Shown: piece after piece, positions 1-8,256 of the stretch | Numbering within the stretch: position 1 is the first letter of the stretch | Layout of the letters: every line of letters starts with the position of its first letter | Origin: RPRB01 sp035543115 | GTDB taxonomy: Bacteria; Myxococcota; Myxococcia; Myxococcales; Myxococcaceae | DNA length: 60,492 nt | Reading direction: 5' to 3' | Assembly: GCA_035543115.1 (NCBI GenBank) | Contig: DATKKF010000127.1 | Location: 1-60,492 of the forward strand | Position numbers and translations under genes: made by a program | Notes under the pieces: model-generated | The model's database searches: none | Told to the model about the DNA's origin: nothing | The model's input: only the letters and a program-made list of their open reading frames with translations

Positions 1-390
<390 letters not shown>

Positions 391-395
<5 letters not shown>

Positions 396-401
396 TTTTT
401 C
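391..401 (+). terminator. Probable terminator of the RNase P RNA
   Basis: CCGGC, the 3' side of the P1 helix, is followed by TTTTT at 396-400, the usual end of an rnpB transcript. The converging lipoprotein gene stops at 409, so the site separates two opposed transcripts. Confidence 0.5.
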
Positions 402-408
402 TTGCGCC

Positions 409-942
409 TCAGCCGACGACTGGCAGCTGTACCAGGAGCACGCGGTCGTTCCCGTCGGTGCGAACCGCCTCCGGGTTCCGGACCTTCATCCGCGCGTTGG
501 TCGACGGTAGCCACAGGCCGACGAAGACGTTCACCGCCCGCGACTTCCAGCCCGGCGGCAAGGTGAGGACGAACTCGTCCTGCACCACCTCGCCCGCCTT
601 CCAGGTACTGGTCGGAGCGCGCAGTGGGTGGTCCGCGTTGAGCCGCTCGCCGCGACCCTCGGCGTCCTCGAGGTGCACGAAGACCTGCCAGTCCTCCGTG
701 GTCGGCTTGATGCCCCGGAACACCAGGACCACCCGCGTCGCGTCTCCCGAGGACACCGAGGGCGGGGCGAAGGTGGCACCCACCAGCTCCGCCAGATCGC
801 CCAGCACCGCGCCGTTCTTCACCGGGACCGGCGCCACCTGGCTCCGCGACTGCGGAGGACCGGGCTTGCTGGAGGTGGGGGCCTCGACGATGCAGGCCGG
901 GAGGACGCCGAGCAGGGAGACGAGGGCGAGCGCGTGACGCAT
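409..942 (-). CDS. Putative lipoprotein, function unknown
   Basis: A protein of 177 aa. It starts MRHALALVSL and has a lipobox ending LPAC with Cys17, so it is probably exported and lipid-anchored. The mature part is rich in beta-type segments such as RVVLVFRGIKP and DWQVFVHLEDAEG, which suggests an Ig-like or jelly-roll fold, but I do not recognise a family. The open frame runs much further upstream; I chose the ATG at 942 because it gives the signal peptide and leaves a short divergent gap to ftsY. It converges on rnpB. Confidence 0.75.
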   Translation of the reverse strand: MRHALALVSLLGVLPACIVEAPTSSKPGPPQSRSQVAPVPVKNGAVLGDLAELVGATFAPPSVSSGDATRVVLVFRGIKPTTEDWQVFVHLEDAEGRGERLNADHPLRAPTSTWKAGEVVQDEFVLTLPPGWKSRAVNVFVGLWLPSTNARMKVRNPEAVRTDGNDRVLLVQLPVVG

Positions 943-1014
943 GCGGGTGAAGCGACTCTTACCGCACAACGCCGGTGTCGACGGAAGCACCAGATGACGT
1001 AAGAGGGGCGCCTC

Positions 1015-2505
1015 ATGTCGCCGTTCCTGCTGCTGGCCCAGGTTCCCGCCCCGTCTCCCGAGCTGTTCCTCGGCCTCGACCTCCACCAGATCGAGCTGCT
1101 CGGGGGAGGGCTCCTCGTGCTGGTCGTGGCCTCGGCCGCGCTCGCACTGCGGGCCCGCGCGCGTCGCCGGACCGAGGCACCGCCCCCTGCAACGCCCGAG
1201 CTGCCGGCCGCGCCACCGGTCCGCCCGGAGATCGTCCCTGGTCCGGACGAAGCGCGGGCCCGCGAGGAGGCCGCAGCCGCCCGGGCCCGCGCCGAGGCCA
1301 TCGCCCGCGAGCGCCGCGAGCTTCAAGAGAAGGCCGGCGCCGAGGTCGAGGCTGTCGAGCGCGCCCGGCTGGAAGCGGAGGCCCGCGAACTAAAGAAGAG
1401 CGAGGAGGAGGCGAAGCGGGAGGAGTACCGGGCGAGGAAGGCTGCCGAGGCCGAGGCCCGCGAGCGCCGCGCTCGCGAGGAGGCCGAGGCCCGCCGGCTC
1501 CGCGAGGAGGGGGAGGCGCGCGCACGCCAGGCAGCCGCGGCCGAGCAGATCCGCGCCACGCAGGAGGCCCGTGCGCGCGCCGAGGCCGAGGCCGGGCGCA
1601 CGCTCGCCGCGGGGCTGGAGCGCACCCGGGGCGAGGGCTTCATCGCCCGGCTCAACGGGCTCTTCTCCCGCGGCTCGGCGGTGGACGACAGCGTGCTCGC
1701 CCAGCTGGAGGAGATCCTCTTCACCGCCGACATCGGCGTTCGCACTGCGTCGGAGCTGGTGGACGCCGCGCGCGACGGGCTGAGGAAGCGGGAGCTGGGC
1801 GACGTGGGGCGGGTGAAGGGGCTCATCCGCTCCGAGGTCGAGCGGATGGTCACGCTCCCCCGCCCTGCCTCGCTCGAGGGCGGCGGCCCGCCCCACGTGA
1901 CCATGGTGGTGGGGGTGAACGGTTCCGGGAAGACCACCACCATCGGAAAGCTGGCCTGGAAGCTGACCCGGGAGGGCAAGAAGGTGGTCATCGCCGCCGG
2001 CGACACCTTCCGTGCCGCCGCGACCGAGCAGTTGGACGTCTGGGCCGAGCGCGCCCACGCCACCCTGGTCCGCGGGCCCGACGGCTCGGACCCGGGCGCC
2101 GTGGTGTTCGACGCGGTGAAGCGCGCGGTGGCCGAGGGCGCCGATGCGGTGCTGGTCGACACCGCGGGCCGCCTCCACACCAAGACCCCGCTGATGGAGG
2201 AGTTGAAGAAGGTGAAGCGGGTGATCGCCAAGGCGCTGCCCGGCGCGCCGCACGAGGTGCTCCTGGTCCTCGACGCCACCATGGGCCAGAACGCCATCGC
2301 CCAGGCCAGGCAGTTCCAGGAGGCCGTGGGAGTGACCGGCATCGCGCTCACCAAGCTCGACGGCACCGCCAAGGGCGGGGTGGTGATCGGCATCAGCGAC
2401 GAGCTGAAGATTCCGGTCACCTGGGTGGGGGTGGGCGAGAAGGTGGCGGACCTGCGGCCCTTCGACCCGCACGAGTTCGTGGAGGCGCTGTTCGAGGCCG
2501 CCTGA
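1015..2505 (+). CDS. ftsY: Signal recognition particle receptor FtsY
   Basis: SRP receptor GTPase that docks ribosome-SRP complexes at the inner membrane. It has 496 aa in three parts: an N-terminal hydrophobic segment (about 20-45), a long Ala/Glu/Arg-rich charged region predicted to be coiled coil (about 60-200, the acidic A domain), and the NG domain. In the G domain the P-loop GVNGSGKTTT lies near residue 300, DTAGR near 382 and TKLDG near 446. An AGAGGGG-like ribosome site precedes the ATG. Many FtsY proteins lack an integral anchor; this one appears to have one. The next gene overlaps its stop codon. Confidence 0.97.
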   Translation: MSPFLLLAQVPAPSPELFLGLDLHQIELLGGGLLVLVVASAALALRARARRRTEAPPPATPELPAAPPVRPEIVPGPDEARAREEAAAARARAEAIARERRELQEKAGAEVEAVERARLEAEARELKKSEEEAKREEYRARKAAEAEARERRAREEAEARRLREEGEARARQAAAAEQIRATQEARARAEAEAGRTLAAGLERTRGEGFIARLNGLFSRGSAVDDSVLAQLEEILFTADIGVRTASELVDAARDGLRKRELGDVGRVKGLIRSEVERMVTLPRPASLEGGGPPHVTMVVGVNGSGKTTTIGKLAWKLTREGKKVVIAAGDTFRAAATEQLDVWAERAHATLVRGPDGSDPGAVVFDAVKRAVAEGADAVLVDTAGRLHTKTPLMEELKKVKRVIAKALPGAPHEVLLVLDATMGQNAIAQARQFQEAVGVTGIALTKLDGTAKGGVVIGISDELKIPVTWVGVGEKVADLRPFDPHEFVEALFEAA

Positions 2506-3032
2506 TGCGGGGGCCGGTCGTCATCCGCCGGCGCCGGGGGCTCGAGCTCCTCGGCGGGAGCGCACTGGCCCTGCTGGTCGCCTGCGCCGCCCCGCCGCCG
2601 CCACCTCCAGCGACTCCGGTCGCCCGCGCTCTCCCCGAGGGCTGCGGCAACGACTTGGCCGGGCGCTGGATGCTCGCCTCCAACCCGAGCTGGGTCTACC
2701 GCGCCAGTGACGACGGAGGCACCGTGGTCCTCGACGTCGAGCGACACTGGGCGGACGGTGGCACGCCCGAGGGGGCCAGCAGCGCCCGCGTGGTGCTCCG
2801 GCGCACCTTGGGTGGTCTCGCCGGCGAGACGCGGGCACCGCGCATGGGCGCCTCCGGGCCGGGCTGCGAGGCGAGCTTGCCGGTGGATCTCACCGGCTGC
2901 CCCGATGGTGGGCTCCTGCTGCGGACGGTGGAGCGCATGCGGGTGGACGGCCGGTGCTCGGTGGTGGACGCCTCGCCGCTCGAGACACGGACCTACCTGC
3001 TGGTCCGGGCGTCGTCCGACGCCGGGCCCTGA
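2505..3032 (+). CDS. Putative lipoprotein, function unknown
   Basis: A protein of 175 aa whose ATG shares its A with the ftsY stop (TGATG), so the two are probably translationally coupled. It begins with an Arg-rich stretch, then a hydrophobic segment ending LLVAC, with Cys27 the likely lipidation site, followed by a Pro-rich linker. The mature domain contains GRWMLASNPSW and a second half with several Cys residues (for example GPGCEASL, LTGCPDGG, GRCSVVD). The GRWxL start is reminiscent of lipocalin-like folds, but this is only an impression. Confidence 0.8.
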   Translation: MRGPVVIRRRRGLELLGGSALALLVACAAPPPPPPATPVARALPEGCGNDLAGRWMLASNPSWVYRASDDGGTVVLDVERHWADGGTPEGASSARVVLRRTLGGLAGETRAPRMGASGPGCEASLPVDLTGCPDGGLLLRTVERMRVDGRCSVVDASPLETRTYLLVRASSDAGP

Positions 3033-3637
3033 GCCATCGGAGGCGTTGCCGTCCTCAGCCCAGCACCGGGTGCGATGCCCGCGGCAAGCTGGCCCGGGTG
3101 GGACGGGAGCGGTTCGCTGGCACGGGGCGCGGAGGCCGCTCCAGCGCCCCGCGCGAGGCGGGGCGTGAGCTCGGACGCTCTGGGGCGCGTCCCCCCGCCC
3201 GTGGTGAGTCCGCAGTGCCGGGAGCGCAACTTGGGAACCGAGACGGGACGCCCAGGGGGCAGCGGCCTCGGAAACGGAAATGGATGCGTTCAGGATTATT
3301 CAGCATGCATCCTTCTCGCTTCGGGAAGAGCCCGGGCCCTCGCCCTTCCCGCGTGCCCTCGACCGAGGAGCTGAGCCGTCGCGCGAGCGCTTGCGTCCTC
3401 GGCCGAGCCCCGGTGTCGAGCGGCGCACCGAACTCGGCGCCGTCTTGCCCAACCTGCCACGGCCCGGGCCAAGGCCAGGGAGGTCAGCGCCGCTCCGGGA
3501 AGACGTCTCTTTGCCCTCGCGTCCCGCTGGGGCATGCCGCGCCCCCTGCGCGTCCAGGCCGCACCCGCCCGCCCGGGGAACGACTCGAGCGCGCGGATGG
3601 ACGGAAGTGATCGGAAGGGAGGGGAAGCTCGCAGCTC
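3033..3637. other. Gene-free stretch
   Basis: About 600 bases between the ftsY operon and a converging glycosyltransferase gene. Open frames exist in several phases, but they have skewed Arg/Pro-rich composition, no ribosome site and no recognisable domain. One less GC-rich patch lies near 3266-3312 and contains a weak inverted repeat (GGATGC at 3282-3287 and GCATCC at 3307-3312). I see no tRNA, IS or riboswitch. Confidence 0.5.
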
Positions 3638-3718
3638 ACAGCGGAGACCAGGTTGGTCGATCGGATGATCGCGCTGGAGGGCAAGCGAGGGCCGATCGAC
3701 CAGCGTGGCTTCCGCTGT
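3638..3718. repeat. Long imperfect inverted repeat at the glycosyltransferase stop codon
   Basis: Arms at 3638-3664 and 3692-3718 are each 27 bases and pair at 23 of 27 positions, around a 27-base loop. The outer 8 and inner 11 pairs are perfect; the four mismatches lie between them. The repeat begins at the stop codon of the minus-strand glycosyltransferase, so in that transcript it would fold right after translation ends. There is no T-run, so it could be a Rho-assisted terminator, an mRNA-stabilising hairpin or a mobile repeat. Confidence 0.7.
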
Positions 3719-5235
3719 CAGGCCGCGCGCTGGGCCGAGGGGGCCGGCGCGACCGCGGGCGCAAGCGCCCGGCGGTCCATGGAGCCACCCTGGAAGAGGC
3801 TCATCACCCCGACATACAGGAAGCCCACCTGGAACAGCACCAGGAACGGCACCGACGTCCAGATGTGGGCGTCGATCGCGAACCAGAGCGCACCGGAGAA
3901 GTAGAGCCCGAAGCCCAGCTCGAGGAGCGGCATCATGCTGCGGGCGCCGCGGTAGCTCCCCTTCACCGTGGAGCGGATGCTCTTGCCCTCGCTGCCGGTC
4001 TTGGGCGTCCTGGCGAAGGCGCTCTGCTGGTTCAGGAGGGCCTCGATCACCGCCTTGGCGTTGTTGATCGCCATCCCGATGCCCAGCGACATGATGAACG
4101 GCAGGTACTTGACCCGCCGCCAGCCGGTGAGCCCGAGCTCGCTCTGGGTGGCCAGGTAGAAGAAGCACACCGAGGCGGTGGCCGCGAGGCAGAACGGCAG
4201 GTCGAGGAACAGCGTCGAGTACATCCCGTGGTTGAAGCGCACCACCATCGACAGCGGCATCAGCACCGACAGCAGCACCATCAGGAGGTAGGCGATGTTG
4301 TTGGTGAGGTGGAAGAACGCCTCGCGCTTCACCGCGAATGGCTGGTTCGAGCGGAGGATGGCGGGGAGCAGCTTCCGGGCTGTCTGGATCGAGCCCTTCG
4401 CCCAGCGGTGCTGCTGGCTCTTGAAGGCGTTCATGTCCACCGGCACCTCGGCGGGGGACACCACCTCGGGCAGGAAGATGAACTGCCATCCCTTCAGCTG
4501 GGCGCGGTAGCTGAGGTCCAGGTCCTCGGTCAGCGTGTCGTGCTGCCAGCCGCCCGCGTCCCCGATGGTCGCGCGTCGCCAGATGCCGGCGGTGCCGTTG
4601 AAGTTGAAGAAGCAGCCGGAGCGATTCCGCGCGGTGTGCTCGATGATGAAGTGACCGTCGAGGAAGATGCTCTGGGCCTGGGTGAGAATGGAGAACTCGC
4701 GGTTCAGGTGACCCCAGCGCACCTGCACCATGCCCACCTTCGGGTCGGCGAAGAACGGGACGGTGCGCTTCAGGAAGTCCGGCGCCGTGACGAAGTCCGC
4801 GTCGAACACCGCGACGTACTCGCCCTTGGCGGTCAGAAGCCCGTGCTCCAGCGCCCCCGCCTTGAATCCCCTCCGGTTGGTCCGGTGAATGTAGGTGATG
4901 TCCTGCCCGGTGCGGCGGTGACGCTCCACCGCGGCGCGGGCGATGCCGCAGGTCTCGTCGGTGGAATCGTCCAGGACCTGGATCTCGAGCAGCTCCCGCG
5001 GGTACTCGAGGCGGCAAACCGCCTCGATCAGCCGCTCCACCACGTACATCTCGTTGTAGACCGGCAGCTGGATGGTGACCCGCGGCAGCTGGGCCAGGGT
5101 GCCCTTGGGGGTCGGGATCTTGAACTTGTGGCGATAGTAAAGGAATGCCATCCGGTACCGGTGAGAGCCGTAGACGGCGAGCACGCACAGGACGGCGAAG
5201 TACACGCCCAGGAACACGATCTCGACGCTGGTCAT
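3718..5235 (-). CDS. Processive-type family 2 glycosyltransferase, membrane bound
   Basis: A 505-aa inner-membrane glycosyltransferase of the cellulose/mannan synthase-like GT2 class, expected to use a nucleotide sugar to build a beta-linked polymer or glycolipid. It has an N-terminal membrane segment (about 5-25), DDSTD at 89-93, the metal-binding DAD at 145-147, TED at 236-238 and QQHRW at 274-278, followed by C-terminal membrane segments. I chose the internal ATG (MTSVEIVFLG) over one 46 codons upstream because the upstream part lacks protein-like composition and would cover the promoter. No PilZ domain or export partner is adjacent, so the product is unknown. Confidence 0.92.
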   Translation of the reverse strand: MTSVEIVFLGVYFAVLCVLAVYGSHRYRMAFLYYRHKFKIPTPKGTLAQLPRVTIQLPVYNEMYVVERLIEAVCRLEYPRELLEIQVLDDSTDETCGIARAAVERHRRTGQDITYIHRTNRRGFKAGALEHGLLTAKGEYVAVFDADFVTAPDFLKRTVPFFADPKVGMVQVRWGHLNREFSILTQAQSIFLDGHFIIEHTARNRSGCFFNFNGTAGIWRRATIGDAGGWQHDTLTEDLDLSYRAQLKGWQFIFLPEVVSPAEVPVDMNAFKSQQHRWAKGSIQTARKLLPAILRSNQPFAVKREAFFHLTNNIAYLLMVLLSVLMPLSMVVRFNHGMYSTLFLDLPFCLAATASVCFFYLATQSELGLTGWRRVKYLPFIMSLGIGMAINNAKAVIEALLNQQSAFARTPKTGSEGKSIRSTVKGSYRGARSMMPLLELGFGLYFSGALWFAIDAHIWTSVPFLVLFQVGFLYVGVMSLFQGGSMDRRALAPAVAPAPSAQRAA

Positions 5236-5292
5236 CTCTGGCGCTGGCCCCTCGTCCCCACGCCCGAGTGTCCGGTTCCGGGGCGGCGGGGC

Positions 5293-5321
5293 AGAATAGG
5301 AATGTGAACACCTGGTGTCAA
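5293..5321 (-). promoter_or_regulatory. Strong candidate promoter for the glycosyltransferase
   Basis: Read on the minus strand, a perfect TTGACA (5316-5321) is followed after 17 bases by TATTCT (5293-5298), a good housekeeping-sigma promoter in an AT-richer pocket. A palindrome (5305-5320) covers the spacer and most of the -35 box, as expected for a repressor site. Confidence 0.6.
5305..5320. promoter_or_regulatory. Palindromic operator site 1
   Basis: TGAACACCTGGTGTCA has a perfect core (ACACC-T-GGTGT) and nearly complete TGA/TCA ends. It shares its ends with site 2, whose centre is 52 bases away, about five helical turns. It overlaps the -35 box of the promoter, so a bound dimer would block transcription. 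The regulator is unknown; TetR-like proteins often use this kind of site. Confidence 0.5.
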
Positions 5322-5357
5322 ACGATTCCGACCACTTACAAACACCTCGATGGCGAC

Positions 5358-5372
5358 TGACACGCCGTGTCA
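5358..5372. promoter_or_regulatory. Palindromic operator site 2
   Basis: TGACACGCCGTGTCA is a perfect palindrome of two 7-base arms around one base. It lies upstream of the glycosyltransferase promoter and shares the TGAxACxxxxGTGTCA pattern with site 1. It also contains a TTGACA on the minus strand, but no -10 box follows at the right distance. Confidence 0.5.
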
Positions 5373-5455
5373 ATGATCGCGGGAGGTTGGCGTCGGAAGG
5401 ACCGGATCCGTCAGAAGTGATGGAAGATCGTGGACCGCGCGGGCTCGCACGGCTC

Positions 5456-6733
5456 TCACCGCTCGGCGGCCTTCTGCCCCGGCGCCCGGGGGTGGGCGTG
5501 GAGGAAGTCCAGCGCCGCGCGGAGCTGTGGATCGGCGAGCTTCTGGGTCACCTCCCACGCCGGCGGCGGTGCCAGCCGGTGCGCGGTCTCGGCGGTGCCG
5601 GCGTCCGGGTTCCGGAAGTGGCGGCGGAGGTCCTTCTCCCGCAGCTCGCGCGCGGTGCCCTCGGCCGGGACGAGGAAGTCGGGCTCGATGCCCCGCTCCT
5701 GGATGCTCCGACCCTTCGGGGTGTAGTAGCGGGCAATGGTCAGCTTGAGCCCGCTGCCGTCCTCGAGCTCGATCACGGTCTGCACCGAGCCCTTCCCGAA
5801 GGTCTGGGTCCCCAGCAGGGTGGCCCGGCCGTGGTCCTGCAGCGCGCCGGCCACCACCTCGGAGGCCGAGGCGCTCCCGGCGTTGACTAGAACCACCATC
5901 GGGTAGTCGGGCTCGGTGCCGGGGTCCTTGCTCTTCTCCTCGGTGAGGCTCCGGCCCGCGCGCCCCCTGGTGGTCACGATGGTGAGCCGACCCGGCAGGA
6001 ACCGATCGCTGACCGCCACCGCCTGATCGAGCAGCCCGCCCGGGTTGTTGCGCAGGTCCAGCACCAGCCCGGACAGCTCCCGGCCGCCGTTCTCGGCGCG
6101 GAGCCGGTCCAGCTCGCGCTTGAGGTTGGCGTCGGTGCGCTCCTGGAAGTTCTTCAGCCGCACCCAGCCGATGCCGCCGTAGAGCGCGCCCTGCACCGTG
6201 ACGATGCGCACGTGGTCCCGGAGCAGGACGATGTCCTGGGGTTGCTGGAACCCCGCCCGCATCAGGGTGAGGGTCACCCGCTGCCCGGCCGGACCGCGCA
6301 TCTTGGCCGTGGCCCGGGCCACGTCCATTCCCGCGGTGCTCTCGCCGTCGATGGCCAGGATCTCGTCCCCTGGCTGGATGCCGGCCCGCGCAGCCGGCGT
6401 GTCGTCCAGCGGTGAGACCACCACCAGGGCGTCTCCGCGCCGCACCACGTCCAGCCCCAGGCCGCCGAACTCGCCCGAGGTGTCGATCTTCATCTCCTTG
6501 AAGAGCTCGGGCGGCATGAAGACGGTGTGCGGGTCGAGCGTCTCCAGCATTCCCCGGATGGCGCCGTAGACCAGCTGCCGCTCGTCCACCTTCTCCACGT
6601 AGTTGTTCTGCACGTAGGACAGGACCCGGGCAAAGAGCTCGAGCTGCCGGTAGGTGGCGTCCTCCGGCGGGGTCGCCGGGGCGGGGGCAGCGGCCAGGGT
6701 GGTCAGGAGGAGGAGCGGAGAGAGACGGTTCAC
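5456..6733 (-). CDS. ctpA: Carboxyl-terminal processing protease, S41 family
   Basis: A 425-aa periplasmic serine protease that trims C-terminal tails of envelope proteins. A signal peptide (1-20) is followed by a helical region, a PDZ domain (about 88-165) and the S41 catalytic core. The Ser-Lys dyad is recognisable as Ser289 in GSASASE and Lys314 in FGKGSVQ, with the usual 25-residue spacing. The start codon is GTG. The gene is divergent from the marR gene, with about 100 bases between them, so they may share control. In this class PDZ binding activates cleavage. Confidence 0.92.
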   Translation of the reverse strand: MNRLSPLLLLTTLAAAPAPATPPEDATYRQLELFARVLSYVQNNYVEKVDERQLVYGAIRGMLETLDPHTVFMPPELFKEMKIDTSGEFGGLGLDVVRRGDALVVVSPLDDTPAARAGIQPGDEILAIDGESTAGMDVARATAKMRGPAGQRVTLTLMRAGFQQPQDIVLLRDHVRIVTVQGALYGGIGWVRLKNFQERTDANLKRELDRLRAENGGRELSGLVLDLRNNPGGLLDQAVAVSDRFLPGRLTIVTTRGRAGRSLTEEKSKDPGTEPDYPMVVLVNAGSASASEVVAGALQDHGRATLLGTQTFGKGSVQTVIELEDGSGLKLTIARYYTPKGRSIQERGIEPDFLVPAEGTARELREKDLRRHFRNPDAGTAETAHRLAPPPAWEVTQKLADPQLRAALDFLHAHPRAPGQKAAER

Positions 6734-6793
6734 GGGTGCGCCCTGGAGCGTATCCCGGCCCGGGCCGCGGAGGCGAATCCCCGGGAGGGGGTC

Positions 6794-6820
6794 TGGACAA
6801 TCATTACGAGTTCGTACTAT
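6794..6820 (+). promoter_or_regulatory. Candidate promoter of the marR gene
   Basis: TGGACA (6794-6799) and TACTAT (6815-6820) are spaced by 15 bases. The -10 box lies inside the palindrome at 6811-6825, which would give autorepression. The short spacer lowers certainty. Confidence 0.35.
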
Positions 6821-6825
6821 ACGAA
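6811..6825. promoter_or_regulatory. Likely MarR operator
   Basis: TTCGTACTATACGAA is a perfect palindrome (TTCGTA-CTA-TACGAA), 7 bases before the marR start, in an AT-rich island within a GC-rich region. Its size and position fit an autoregulatory MarR-family site, and it also lies upstream of the divergent protease gene. Confidence 0.6.
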
Positions 6826-6831
6826 TGCGGC

Positions 6832-7287
6832 ATGAAACCGCGGCTCCAGCTGATTCCCTTCGTCCATCGCACCACCCACCGCATCGGGCTGTACCTGGAC
6901 GCCGCCGAGCCGCCGCTCGGCCTCTCCCAGGGCGAAGCGCACCTCCTGGCCCACCTGGCCGAAGCAGGCCCCTCCTCGGTGGCCGAGCTGCACCGGGCCT
7001 TCGCCCACAAGCGCTCCACCCTGACCAGCTACCTCGACCGGCTGGAGGCTCGGGGCGACGTGACCCGGGAGGTGCGCCCCGAGGACCGCCGGTCCTTCAC
7101 CGTGCGGCTGACCCGGAACGGCGCGCGCACCGCGGCCCGGGTGCACCAGCACCTCGCGGCGCTCGAGGAGCCGGCGCTGTCCCGCCTCACCGAGCGCGAC
7201 CTGCGCGGCTTCCAGGCGGTGCTCCACGCCCTCTCCGAGACGGTCGACGGCGATCACCCGCCACAGCCCAGGAGGAAGTCCCCCTGA
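6832..7287 (+). CDS. MarR-family transcriptional regulator
   Basis: A 151-aa winged-helix regulator. The helix-turn-helix covers about residues 35-75 (GEAHLLAHLAEAG through KRSTLTSYLDRLEARG) and is followed by the beta wing containing PEDRRSF, typical of MarR. Dimerisation helices lie at both ends. I chose ATG 6832 because it follows the palindromic operator and starts the conserved region. Its targets are probably itself and possibly the divergent ctpA; a ligand cannot be read from the sequence. MarR proteins usually sense phenolic compounds, oxidants or lipids. Confidence 0.9.
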   Translation: MKPRLQLIPFVHRTTHRIGLYLDAAEPPLGLSQGEAHLLAHLAEAGPSSVAELHRAFAHKRSTLTSYLDRLEARGDVTREVRPEDRRSFTVRLTRNGARTAARVHQHLAALEEPALSRLTERDLRGFQAVLHALSETVDGDHPPQPRRKSP

Positions 7288-7317
7288 GCGAGCGGGAGCT
7301 GGCGCTCAACCACTTCC

Positions 7318-8214
7318 TCACGAGGGGACGGACGCTCCGGCCGGGACAGTGACCGCGAGCAGGCCGATCTCCTCGGCGAAGCCCCGGAGCCGCTGCACCA
7401 GCTCGCGCGGCCGTTCCATCTGGGGCACGTGGCCAAAGCCCGGCACCACCTCGACGCGGGCCCCGGATGGGAGATGCGCGCGGTACCAGTCGAGCTGCTC
7501 GCGCGGGAGAAGCTTCTCGCTCGCCCCCCAGAGCAGAAGGGTGGGCGCCCGCACGCCGGCGACGAGGGCCGGCGGGATGCTGTGACGCTCCTGGGCGTGG
7601 GTGCGCAGCGCCCTCACCGCAGGCGTGGCGTGCATCTTCTTCATCTCGGGGGCGAAGAGGATCGCCAGGAGCGGCGCGCGGTGAAAGAGCCGGCGGGTGA
7701 GCCGGACCGCATCGGCGGTGGTGCGGACGTCGAGCGTGCGCATCAGCTCGGCCATCGACTCCGGGGTCATCTGGCCGCCGGCCGGCGCGACCAGGCCCAG
7801 CGCCGCGACGTCCTCGGGGTGCACCGCGGCGAGGATGACCGACAGCGCCCCGCCCAGGGAGTTCCCCACCACGAACGCCGGCGCCTTCACCACCTCCTGG
7901 CAGAAGGCGTGGAGCACACCGAGCTGTTGCTCGAGGGTGAGCGGCCCCGACGCCGGGAGCGGGGAGAAGCCGTTCCCCGGGAGGTCCACCGCATAGACGG
8001 CGGAGAAGTCGCGGGCGAGCGGCCGCAGGATGCGCACCCATCCGTTCGCGCTCCCACCGAGCCCATGCACCAGCAGCACCGGAGGTCCCACGCCGTTTCC
8101 CGCCACGCGGTAGGCGTGCACCGAGTGGCCCGCCACGAGGTGCAGGTCGGAGCCGACGCCGGCGGCGACGAGCCGCCGTCGCACGTACCCCTGCAAGGTC
8201 GCGAGGAAGTCCAC
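7318..8214 (-). CDS. Alpha/beta hydrolase
   Basis: A 298-aa hydrolase of the esterase/lipase type. It has the oxyanion-loop motif VHGLGGS (about 49-55), the nucleophile elbow GNSLGG with Ser119, and the catalytic His262 in GFGHVPQMERP. At the acid position the usual WGxxDxxxP reads WGASEKLLP, with Glu233 in place of Asp, so either Glu serves as the acid or another residue does. No signal peptide is clear. It converges with marR and is separate from the downstream fts genes. Substrate unknown. Confidence 0.9.
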   Translation of the reverse strand: MDFLATLQGYVRRRLVAAGVGSDLHLVAGHSVHAYRVAGNGVGPPVLLVHGLGGSANGWVRILRPLARDFSAVYAVDLPGNGFSPLPASGPLTLEQQLGVLHAFCQEVVKAPAFVVGNSLGGALSVILAAVHPEDVAALGLVAPAGGQMTPESMAELMRTLDVRTTADAVRLTRRLFHRAPLLAILFAPEMKKMHATPAVRALRTHAQERHSIPPALVAGVRAPTLLLWGASEKLLPREQLDWYRAHLPSGARVEVVPGFGHVPQMERPRELVQRLRGFAEEIGLLAVTVPAGASVPS

Positions 8215-8256
8215 GGACGGAACCTAAGCACCATGCCGCGGTGCGTCAAGAGAGGC

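Noticed and set aside
3280..5307. Plus-strand open frame covering the gap and opposite the glycosyltransferase
   Set aside because: Only its first part lies in non-coding DNA and has no motif; the rest is antisense to a gene with intact catalytic motifs.
5345..5373. Second TTGACA on the minus strand within palindrome 2
   Set aside because: The sequence 17 bases downstream (TCGAGG) is not a -10 box, so it is probably part of the operator only.
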